Shown: one piece after another, positions 39,901 to 46,900 of the stretch | Layout of the letters: each line of letters begins with the position of its first letter | How positions within the stretch are numbered: position 1 is the first letter of the stretch | Assembly (NCBI RefSeq): GCF_014656075.1 | Contig: NZ_BNBS01000049.1 | Coordinates: forward strand, 1 to 56,330 | DNA from: Streptomyces hydrogenans | Lineage (GTDB): Bacteria; Actinomycetota; Actinomycetes; Streptomycetales; Streptomycetaceae | DNA length: 56,330 nucleotides | Reading direction: 5' to 3' | Notes under the pieces: generated by a model | Told to the model about the DNA's origin: nothing | Databases searched by the model: none | The model's input: the letters and a program-made list of their open reading frames with translations, nothing else | Program-made: the position numbers and the translations under genes

Positions 39901-40963
39901 CCTCTTCGCCGAACGGCTCCAGGCCGTCCACCACGACAAGGGCAAGGCGCTCCGGCGCCTTGCCCGGCGCGAGCTCGCCTCCGAGAACCTCCCGTCCTGC
40001 CGCGCCGACGCCGAGGACATCGTCCAGGACGCCCTCGTCATCGTCCTCACCAACAGCGACCGAACCGAGATCGACAGCGTCTACGACTACCTCTGCGCCG
40101 TCATCCGCAACCGCGTCCGCGACCTCAGCCGCCGCAAGGCCGCCGCGCCCCTCGACACCACCGCCCCCACCGCCGAAGGCCACACGGCACTGTGGGTCTC
40201 CGACGTCGAACTGGACATCGACGCCGCGCTCGACGCCGAACGAGAGGCCGGCCGCGTCCTTGGCAAGCTCTCCCCCCAACAGCGCCGGCTCATCCTGCTC
40301 GCCGAAGGCTGGGAGTACACCCACGCAGAGATCGCCCAGATCACCGGCCTCAACCGCGGAACCGTCGCCACCCACATCCGCCGCGCCAAAATCGCCCTCA
40401 CCATCGGTGCCGCCGTCGCCGCCGTCATCGTCACGGCCCTCATCAACTGGCTCCCCCGCAGCAGCACTCGGCCCCGCTGGTACGACATCGGCTCCGCACC
40501 CTGGCTCGGCGGCCCCACCCTCGCCGTTCCCGTCCTCGCCTTCGCCGCGTTCCTCGCAGCGGCCGCCCTCATCTACTTCTTCGAGTACAGACGAATCGCC
40601 CGCCGCAGCGCGGAACGCGCACGCCACACCGAAGTCCTCAACCTCATGATCAACACCACCGGCGAACTCGCCGCACGGCGCCCCCACATGGCACCCACCC
40701 CCGCCGACTACGCCGCCCACCTCGGCATCCCCGAAGAATGGATCACCCTGGACACCCTCTACCACGGAGACACACGCCAGCCCCCCGGCACACGGATCGC
40801 CCTCCTGTGCAGATTCAGCGACAGGATCGTCGACGGCATCATCGCCGACACCCCCCGCAACACCCTCCCCTCCCGCACCCCCTACTCCAGCTCATACCGC
40901 CCCTACGACAACCAGCCGACAGGACGCGGCTACGGCGGAGACGGAGCCGAAGGAGCGCCGTAA
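39893..40963 (+). CDS. Sigma-70-family (ECF-like) factor with C-terminal membrane helices, paralog 1
   Basis: In this 356-residue protein, residues 10-82 match sigma region 2 (RADAEDIVQDALVIVLTNSD, YDYLCAVIRNRVRDLSRR). Residues 125-169 match region 4 with a clear helix-turn-helix (LILLAEGWEYTHAEIAQITG, LNRGTVATHIRRAK). Directly after that come two hydrophobic helices (IGAAVAAVIVTALINWL, about 171-187; LAVPVLAFAAFLAAAALIYFF, about 210-231). A soluble tail ends in a Tyr/Pro-rich segment. The factor should therefore sit on the membrane and might be released by proteolysis. GTG 39893 overlaps the upstream stop by eight bases. A paralog follows. Confidence 0.82.
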   Translation: MSDLFAERLQAVHHDKGKALRRLARRELASENLPSCRADAEDIVQDALVIVLTNSDRTEIDSVYDYLCAVIRNRVRDLSRRKAAAPLDTTAPTAEGHTALWVSDVELDIDAALDAEREAGRVLGKLSPQQRRLILLAEGWEYTHAEIAQITGLNRGTVATHIRRAKIALTIGAAVAAVIVTALINWLPRSSTRPRWYDIGSAPWLGGPTLAVPVLAFAAFLAAAALIYFFEYRRIARRSAERARHTEVLNLMINTTGELAARRPHMAPTPADYAAHLGIPEEWITLDTLYHGDTRQPPGTRIALLCRFSDRIVDGIIADTPRNTLPSRTPYSSSYRPYDNQPTGRGYGGDGAEGAP

Positions 40964-40995
40964 GCATGCGCGCACCCGGTCGCGCCGAGGGCAGA

Positions 40996-41020
40996 GGAAC
41001 ATCCGGCGCCGGACCGTGTC
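40996..41020 (+). promoter_or_regulatory. ECF-type promoter before the second tethered sigma gene
   Basis: GGAAC (40996-41000), 17 bases, then GTC (41018-41020) is the classic ECF-sigma promoter layout, and overlaps the TGTCATGCAG leader motif. It suggests that one of the two sigma factors, or another ECF sigma, drives this gene. The first leader has no equally good GGAAC. The call rests on motif and position only. Confidence 0.5.
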
Positions 41021-41101
41021 ATGCAGACACCGCTCCCATCCCCCTCCCCCGGTGAACAGCTCACGCACCACCGCCGCGCGAGCACCCCCGAAAGGAGCAC
41101 C

Positions 41102-42289
41102 ATGCACCCCGCCGCCGGCCCCGCCCGCACCGGAGCCACCCGCCCCCATGCCGCCGCCGCGGTGGCGCCGGTCGCGTCCGAGGACTCCTTCGCCGAACGT
41201 CTGCTCGCTGTCTACCAGGACAAGCGCCGAGCGCTCCACGGCCTCGCCCGGCGTGAGCTCGCCGCCGAGAACCTGCCCGCTTCCCGCGCCGACGCCGAGG
41301 ACGTCGTCCAGGACGCCTACCTCATCACCGTCGCCAACCGCGACAAGATCCAGACCGGCGAGCTCTACGCCTACCTCTGCACCGTCATCCGCACCCGCGT
41401 CCAAGACCTCGACCGCCGCAAGGAGAGCGTCCCCCTCGACCCCACCGACCCCGCCGCCCCCTACCGCGCGCCGCTATGGGTCTCCGCCGTCCAACAGGAC
41501 ACCGACACCGTCGTCGACGTCGAACGCGCCCTCCAGCAGATCTCCCCCCAGCAACGCCGCCTCATCATGCTCAGCCACGGCTGGAGCTACACCCACGCAG
41601 AGATCGCCGAACTCACCGGCATCCACCGGGGAACCGTCGCCACCCACATCCGGCGGGCCCAGACCGCCCTCACCACCCTCCTCGCCCTCTCCCTCGTGGT
41701 TCTCATCGTCCTCACCCAGTGGACCCGCAAACTCGCCGAACAGATCGGCGCACAGATCCCCTGGGTCGAAGCCAGCTCCGACGGCCAGCCGGAGTCGCTC
41801 GACCTCGGGCTCACTCTCACGCTCCTGCTGTACGGCGCCCCGGCCGGCCTCACCGCTCTGGCCCTCTGGCAGCTACGAGCCCTCTACCTCCGACAGCGCG
41901 AACGTCGTGAAGCCGCGCTCGAAGCCCGCCACTCACACATCCTCCAGGGCATGGTCCAGGTCAGCGACGAACTCAGCAGCACGCACCCCGCAGGACCCAC
42001 CTGGTACGACTACGCCGCCAGGCTCGGCGTCCCCCCTTCCTGGGTCACCGCTGACGCTCTCGCCAACGGCCGCCTCGACAGCAGCATCCCGGCCGGAACA
42101 GTCATCACCCTCCACCTACGAAGCATCCGAACCCCGTTCACCCACGTCCGCGTACTCGAAGACGGCAGGGTCAGACCCGTCATTGAGCCACCGGTGTCCG
42201 CACTTCGCTGGTCGTCCGACAAGGGCTGGGTGGAACGCCCCTCGTACGCCTCGCCGCATTCCGGCGACGGCGCCGAAGGAACACCGTAG
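41102..42289 (+). CDS. Sigma-70-family (ECF-like) factor with C-terminal membrane helices, paralog 2
   Basis: The 395-residue protein parallels the gene before it. Sigma region 2 is at about residues 30-107 (SRADAEDVVQDAYLITVANR, LYAYLCTVIRTRVQDLDRR). Region 4 is at about 147-190 (MLSHGWSYTHAEIAELTGIH, RGTVATHIRRAQ). Membrane helices follow at about 191-206 (TTLLALSLVVLIVLTQW) and 240-260. Both paralogs end GDGAEGxP. AAAGGAGCACC precedes ATG 41102. An in-frame ATG at 41021 inside the shared leader would add 27 low-complexity residues and matters if the message is leaderless. The tandem pair probably arose by duplication. A Tn3 transposase fragment lies directly downstream. Confidence 0.82.
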   Translation: MHPAAGPARTGATRPHAAAAVAPVASEDSFAERLLAVYQDKRRALHGLARRELAAENLPASRADAEDVVQDAYLITVANRDKIQTGELYAYLCTVIRTRVQDLDRRKESVPLDPTDPAAPYRAPLWVSAVQQDTDTVVDVERALQQISPQQRRLIMLSHGWSYTHAEIAELTGIHRGTVATHIRRAQTALTTLLALSLVVLIVLTQWTRKLAEQIGAQIPWVEASSDGQPESLDLGLTLTLLLYGAPAGLTALALWQLRALYLRQRERREAALEARHSHILQGMVQVSDELSSTHPAGPTWYDYAARLGVPPSWVTADALANGRLDSSIPAGTVITLHLRSIRTPFTHVRVLEDGRVRPVIEPPVSALRWSSDKGWVERPSYASPHSGDGAEGTP

Positions 42290-42477
42290 ATCCGGGACGA
42301 GGACATCGCCCGGCTCTCCCCGCTCAAGCACCGCAACCTCAGCCTGCTCGGCCGCTACAGCTTCACGGCCAGCGCAGCGGCCCCAGGTGCCCTGCGGCCG
42401 CTGCGCGACCCGGACACGCCGGAGCTGGACACGCCGGGGACGAGGACGACAACGGGGAGGAGTGAGTCCCTGCCATA
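42290..42477 (+). pseudogene. C-terminal fragment of a Tn3-family transposase
   Basis: From just after the sigma-gene stop codon the same strand reads IRDEDIARLSPLKHRNLSLL-GRYSFTAS and LRPLRDPDTPELDTPG, the conserved C-terminus of Tn3-type TnpA. The remainder of the roughly 1000-residue transposase is absent. It marks a past Tn3-type insertion or deletion at this point. Confidence 0.75.
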
Positions 42478-42550
42478 ACTGGGACTGGGCCGTGCCGGCG
42501 ACCCGGTGCCGGGCAGGGCGGTGTGGCGACTGCTCGCGCTGCTGTGCTGG

Positions 42551-43156
42551 TCAGGCCGGGGCGGTGTTCTGCCAGCCGTGTTCGAGGAGGTCGAAGGCGG
42601 CGTTGAGGGCCGCGGCGCTGTCGGGGTGGCCGCGGGCGATGCGGGGTGCTTCGAGGGCGAAGCGGGCGAGGGCAGTGCTGGCGGGGTCGTCGGCGGGAAG
42701 GCCGCTCTCCTCGGCGATGACCTGTGCCAGGGGGGCGGTGTTCTCCAGCCAGGTGTGGTGCTGGTAGTCGAGCAGTACCGGGGTGCTGGTCACCAGGTTG
42801 AGGAAGGCGTTGATGTCGGGGTCGTCTCCGTGGGTGAGCAGGCGGTAGTTCAGGGCGTGCTCGCGCAGGGCTGTGGGGACGGACTGCCCTTCCGGGCGGT
42901 TGCGTACGGCGTCGAGCTGGTGGGCCTTCATCTCGTCCTGTTGGTCGAAGACAAGTGCTTCCTTGCCCGAGAAGTGCTTGAAGAGCGTGGTGGTGGACAC
43001 GTCCGCGGCGTCGGCGATCTCGCGGATGCCGACGTCGTCGTAGCCACGCTCCAGGAACAGGCGCAGGGCTGCGTCGGCGATCGCTTGTCGAGTGGCGGCC
43101 TTCTTGCGTTCACGGCGGCCTGTCGGGGCGGGCGCTGCATTTCTGTCGTCGGGCAT
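42551..43156 (-). CDS. TetR family transcriptional regulator
   Basis: The 201-residue protein has a TetR N-terminal helix-turn-helix (KKAATRQAIADAALRLFLER, GYDDVGIREIADAADVSTTT, LFKHFSGKEALVFDQ). The helical ligand-binding C-terminal domain has AREHALNYRLL-like helices and a Trp-containing end. It should repress the divergent exporter and monooxygenase genes by binding the dyad at 43176-43209 until a drug or metabolite binds. ATG 43156 lies 20 bases from that dyad, so it probably also represses itself. Confidence 0.9.
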   Translation of the reverse strand: MPDDRNAAPAPTGRRERKKAATRQAIADAALRLFLERGYDDVGIREIADAADVSTTTLFKHFSGKEALVFDQQDEMKAHQLDAVRNRPEGQSVPTALREHALNYRLLTHGDDPDINAFLNLVTSTPVLLDYQHHTWLENTAPLAQVIAEESGLPADDPASTALARFALEAPRIARGHPDSAAALNAAFDLLEHGWQNTAPA

Positions 43157-43175
43157 GCACTCAGCCTACACCATT

Positions 43176-43209
43176 AGTGGCACGGTTAAAAAAGTTGCAC
43201 CGTTGCACT
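43176..43209. promoter_or_regulatory. Operator for the TetR-type regulator
   Basis: AGTGGCACGGT (43176-43186) and ACCGTTGCACT (43199-43209) are inverted repeats with two mismatches around a 12-base spacer. They sit in the AT-richer gap between the divergent regulator and exporter genes, next to a TTAAAAAAG stretch. This is the usual site for TetR autoregulation. Confidence 0.65.
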
Positions 43210-43304
43210 TATGGATCGGTTGTGTTTTTCTGGTGTGGCGGGCTCCTGGATCTGTCCCGCCTCTCTGCGCGCCCCCTCTTTGTCTCCGGAAGGAGTGATC
43301 CGTC

Positions 43305-44795
43305 ATGCCCGCATCCGCCCCCGCAACGGCCCTCGAACCATCCGCTCCGCCCAAGAACGTGCGCTGGGTGATGCTCGGCGTCATGCTCGCGATGCTGCTG
43401 TCGATGCTCGACAACATGGTCGTCAGCACCGCCATGCCGACCGTCGTGGCCGAGCTCGGCGGTCTGGAGCACATCTCCTGGGTCGTCACCGCGTACACCC
43501 TCGTTACTGCGGTCACCACGCCCATCTGGGGCAAGCTCGGCGACCTCGTCGGCCGCAAGTCCACCTACCTGACCTCGATCGCCGTCTTCATCGCCGGGTC
43601 CGCCCTATGCGGCGCGGCGCAGTCCATGGACCAGCTGATCGCCTTCCGCGTCATCCAGGCCATCGGAGCCGGCGGTATCGGAGCCGGGGCGTTCGCCCTG
43701 ATCGGCGCGCTCGTCCCGCCGCGCGAGCGCGGCAAGTACCAGGGCATGACGGCCGCCGTCATGGCGATCGGCACCGTCGGCGGCCCGCTGTTCGGCGGGT
43801 TCATCACCGGCCACTTCGACTGGCGCTGGGCCTTCTACATCAACCTGCCCATCGGCCTGCTCGCCCTGGTGTGGCTGGGCTGGAAGCTGCATGTACCCGC
43901 CCAGCGCCGCAAGGTCGTCTTCGACTGGCCCGGCATCGCCACGCTCACCGTCTCCATCTGCGCGCTGGTGCTGGCCGCGAGCTGGGCAGGCACCACCTAC
44001 GCCTGGACCTCCTGGCAGATCCTCGGCCTCGGCGCCGCGGCCGTGCTCGGCCTGGTGCTGTTCGTCCTCGCGGAGAAGCGAGCCGCCGAGCCGCTGGTGC
44101 CGATGACCGTGTTCACGGGCCACCGCAACTTCCCCCTGGCGATGGCCATCCTCCTCGCCGTCGGCGTGGTCACCTTCGGAGCAGGCCTGTATCTGCCGCT
44201 GTTCCAGCAGGCGGTGCAGGGCGCCTCGGCGACCAACTCGGGCCTGCTGATGCTGCCCATGATGGTGCCGGTCCTCATCGTCTCGACCATCGCCGGCAAG
44301 GTCATGTCCTCCACCGGCCGCTACAAGATCTTCCCCGTGCTCGGCACGCTCTTCCTGACCGCCGGCCTGGGCCTGCTGGCCACCATGGACGCCGACACCT
44401 CACGCCTGGTCACCAGCGCCTACATGGTGCTGGTCGGCATCGGCCTGGGCTTCGCCATGCAGATGGCAGGCACCATCGCCCAGAACAGCGTCACCCTGCG
44501 GGACATGGGCGCCGCCAGCAGCTCCATCAACCTCTTCCGCACCCTGGGCGGCTCCCTCGGCGTCGCCGTCTTCGGCTCCCTGTTCACCCGCGCCCTCCAG
44601 GGCGCCAACCCGGCCGCGGGCGACGCCTACCTCCAGGCGGTCTCCACCGGTACCAGCCACATCTTCCTGACCGCCGCGATCCTGTGCGCCCCCGCCGTCG
44701 TCGCCGCGCTCTTCGTGATCGAGGTGCCGCTGAAGAAGACCGGGCCACCGCCCGCCGCCGATACGGACGCCGACAGGGCTGCCGCCACCGCCTGA
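43305..44795 (+). CDS. MFS drug exporter, DHA2 (14-helix) family
   Basis: The 496-residue polytopic membrane protein has DHA2 features: LDNMVVSTAMPTVVAELGGL in helix 1, WVVTAYTLVTAVTTPIWGKL with the GKLGDLVGRK motif A, and FRVIQAIGAGGIGAG. Motif C (GTVGGPLFGGFITGHFDWRW) is also present. About 14 helices are visible. It would use the proton gradient to pump out a hydrophobic drug or natural product. CCGGAAGGAG lies about eight bases before ATG 43305. The TetX-like gene follows 60 bases later in the same direction, so the two are probably one operon under the TetR regulator. Confidence 0.92.
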   Translation: MPASAPATALEPSAPPKNVRWVMLGVMLAMLLSMLDNMVVSTAMPTVVAELGGLEHISWVVTAYTLVTAVTTPIWGKLGDLVGRKSTYLTSIAVFIAGSALCGAAQSMDQLIAFRVIQAIGAGGIGAGAFALIGALVPPRERGKYQGMTAAVMAIGTVGGPLFGGFITGHFDWRWAFYINLPIGLLALVWLGWKLHVPAQRRKVVFDWPGIATLTVSICALVLAASWAGTTYAWTSWQILGLGAAAVLGLVLFVLAEKRAAEPLVPMTVFTGHRNFPLAMAILLAVGVVTFGAGLYLPLFQQAVQGASATNSGLLMLPMMVPVLIVSTIAGKVMSSTGRYKIFPVLGTLFLTAGLGLLATMDADTSRLVTSAYMVLVGIGLGFAMQMAGTIAQNSVTLRDMGAASSSINLFRTLGGSLGVAVFGSLFTRALQGANPAAGDAYLQAVSTGTSHIFLTAAILCAPAVVAALFVIEVPLKKTGPPPAADTDADRAAATA

Positions 44796-44855
44796 CCCCT
44801 CACACCCACGTATCACCGTCCGGCCTGTGCCGGACCACAGGAACGGGGCATCACC

Positions 44856-45992
44856 ATGACCACCACACCCACCCCCCGCATCGCCATCATCGGCGCCGGC
44901 CCTGGCGGACTGACCTGCGCCCGCATCCTCCAGCGCAACGGCATCGACGCCACCATCTACGACCTCGCCTCCGGTCCCGAGGACCGCAACCAGGGCGGCA
45001 CCCTGGACATGCACGAGGAGGACGGCCAGGCCGCACTGAAGGAAGCCGGACTGCTGGAGGAGTTCACCCGCCTCGCCCGCCCCGAGGGCCAGGAGATGCG
45101 GCAGTTCGACGCCGCCGACGCAACCATCCGCTTCCACCACCGCCCCACCGAGGAACAGTTCTCCGCCCCCGAGATCGACCGCGGCCAGCTGCGCGATCTC
45201 CTGCTGAACTCCCTCACCCCCGGCACCGTCCACTGGGGCCGCACTCTCAAGAGCGTCGAAGGACCCGACGGCGGCCCCCGTCGGCTGCACTTCACCGACG
45301 ACAGCGTCGTCGAGGCCGACCTCGTCATCGGCGCCGACGGCGCCTGGTCCAAGGTCCGCCGCGTGCTCTCTTCCGCCACCCCCGAGCACATCGGCATCAA
45401 CTACCTCGAAGCCTGGTTCAACGACGTCGAGACGAAGCACCACTTCATCGCCGACTTCGTCGGCCAGGGTAGTGCCATGGCGGCCGACGGCGAGCGCTGC
45501 CTGTTCGCCCAGCGCAACAGCGGCGGCCACATCCGCGTCTACATCATCCAGACCGACCCCGCCGACTGGCTCACCCAGGCCGGACTGGACAGCCAGGACA
45601 CCGAGCAGATCCGCGCCCTGCTCCTGGACCGCTACCGCGACTGGGCACCCAGCCTGCGCCGCCTCATCACCGACAACGACGGCCCGTACGTCGACCGCCC
45701 CCTCTACGCCCTGCCGGTCCCGCACGCCTGGCAGACCAACCCCACCGTCACCCTGCTCGGCGACGCAGCCCACCTCATGCCCCCGCTCGGAGTCGGCGTC
45801 AACCTCGCCATGCTCGACGCAAGCGAACTCGCCCTCGCCATCGCGGGCCACGACACCATCGCCGACGCCATCCGCGCCTACGAAAAGACCATGGTGCCCC
45901 GCTCCCACAAGATGCAGGCTGCCCTCGACGGCGCCGCCGCCGGACTGCTGTCGGACGAAACCTTCGACCCCAGCCAGCACGACGCCAGCTGA
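44856..45992 (+). CDS. FAD-dependent monooxygenase, TetX-like
   Basis: The 378-residue protein is a class A flavoprotein monooxygenase. IAIIGAGPGGLTCARILQRN binds FAD at residues 9-28 and NQGGTLDMHEEDGQAALKEA strongly recalls TetX (GGTLDLH). PEIDRGQLRDLLLNSL follows, then the DG motif LVIGADGAWSKVRRVL and the second FAD motif VTLLGDAAHLMPPLGVGVN near residue 295. TetX-type enzymes hydroxylate and inactivate tetracyclines; relatives act on rifamycins, anthracyclines or phenols. The usual AGQG after MPP is replaced by LGVG, so the FAD contact is slightly unusual. Following an exporter, it probably modifies or detoxifies the exported compound; a biosynthetic role is possible. Confidence 0.85.
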   Translation: MTTTPTPRIAIIGAGPGGLTCARILQRNGIDATIYDLASGPEDRNQGGTLDMHEEDGQAALKEAGLLEEFTRLARPEGQEMRQFDAADATIRFHHRPTEEQFSAPEIDRGQLRDLLLNSLTPGTVHWGRTLKSVEGPDGGPRRLHFTDDSVVEADLVIGADGAWSKVRRVLSSATPEHIGINYLEAWFNDVETKHHFIADFVGQGSAMAADGERCLFAQRNSGGHIRVYIIQTDPADWLTQAGLDSQDTEQIRALLLDRYRDWAPSLRRLITDNDGPYVDRPLYALPVPHAWQTNPTVTLLGDAAHLMPPLGVGVNLAMLDASELALAIAGHDTIADAIRAYEKTMVPRSHKMQAALDGAAAGLLSDETFDPSQHDAS

Positions 45993-46080
45993 TCGCACAC
46001 CCCGCGGTGAACAACCCCGGTGGCGCCGTCCTGCCGGCGGCCCTCCGCGGCCCGAACCGGGGCTCGACAGCACCTGGATC

Positions 46081-46380
46081 GTGACCCGGTTGGGTGCCTG
46101 CCTCATCATGGCGACCCTGTGGGCGGTCGCCGGGGCATGCGCGGGGGTGGATCCAAGCGCCTTCCCCGCTCCGCTGGCGGGGTACTTCGCGGGCGCCGCA
46201 GTCCTGTCCTTCTTGGTCTTGATGGAGATGCTGTCGTCCGCGCGGCACACCGAGCGATCAGCGATCGAGTTGTCCAGCGGGCTCGGCCCAGTGCTCGCCA
46301 TGTCCCTGGGGTACATCCTTCCGCAGTACCCCGCCTTCGAAATTGTGGGGACGGTGGCCGGCAGAACTCATCGGGCTGCT
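46081..46380 (+). pseudogene. Possible membrane-protein fragment
   Basis: From GTG 46081 the frame reads VTRLGACLIMATLWAVAGAC, then YFAGAAVLSFLVLMEMLSSA and GLGPVLAMSLGYILPQYPAF, three likely membrane helices with GC-rich third positions. No stop occurs before the hairpins at 46393-46470; the frame then decays into non-coding-like sequence to 46764. It looks like a gene whose 3' end was replaced. Not recognised. Confidence 0.35.
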
Positions 46381-46392
46381 GTAACCGCCTCT

Positions 46393-46470
46393 CCGTTTCC
46401 GGGAAGACGGCACACGGTCCGTCTTCCCGGAAACGGGGAGCAGCGCGGACCGTGGCCCGCGCTGCTCCCC
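46393..46470. terminator. Two adjacent strong hairpins between convergent genes
   Basis: The first has an 18-bp perfect stem, CCGTTTCCGGGAAGACGG (46393-46410) with 46419-46436 and an 8-base loop. The second has a 14-bp perfect stem, GGGGAGCAGCGCGG (46435-46448) with 46457-46470. They overlap by two bases. Lying between plus-strand genes and the convergent gene at 46567, they probably stop transcription in both directions. Confidence 0.75.
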
Positions 46471-46566
46471 GGCTTGGTGAAGGTCTTCCCAGGTCCTTTG
46501 GGCGCGAGCCGTGAGCGCGCCCGGAGGGTGCCGCCTGAGACGGAGGTGCTGTGGCGCTCGCCGGTG

Positions 46567-46743
46567 TCATGCGCCGTCGTGTGGTCCCGCCCGGACGATG
46601 AGGGCGATGAGGGCCAGCAGGGCGGTGGAGAGCTTGATGATGTCCGCGGCGGGCCAGCCCGCGCTGAAGGCGAGGACGAGGATGACCACGACGGCGTAGG
46701 GCCAGCCCTTGCGTGCGGGGCCGGGCGGGGTGGGTACAGGCAT
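46567..46743 (-). CDS. Small two-helix membrane protein
   Basis: The 58-residue protein MPVPTPPGPARKGWPYAVVV has two hydrophobic stretches (PYAVVVILVLAFSAGWPA and IIKLSTALLALIALIV). GGAGG lies seven bases before ATG 46743, giving good support. It is divergent from the large tethered regulator gene at 46901 and ends towards the double hairpin. No family recognised; it could be a partner of its divergent neighbour. Confidence 0.6.
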   Translation of the reverse strand: MPVPTPPGPARKGWPYAVVVILVLAFSAGWPAADIIKLSTALLALIALIVRAGPHDGA

Positions 46744-46900
46744 GACGGTGCCTCCGGACAGTGAGGTTCGGTGGGTGACTTCACTGTGACTGGCCGTGAG
46801 ATTGTTCGGTCGGAGCCGGAATCGTCGGCGCAGGTGGGAACCGAAGATTGCGAACAACGCGCAGCTTTTCGCGGGATTTCGCCGTAGGGAGGGGGACGTT

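Noticed and set aside
41016..42767. Long plus-strand frame of Ser/Pro/Thr-rich sequence overlapping the second sigma gene
   Set aside because: Out-of-frame shadow; the sigma-domain frame has clear homology and a ribosome site.
45472..46764. 430-residue plus-strand open frame
   Set aside because: Its first half is an out-of-frame shadow of the TetX-like gene and its end runs through two hairpins; only a possible membrane fragment from 46081 is kept, at low confidence.
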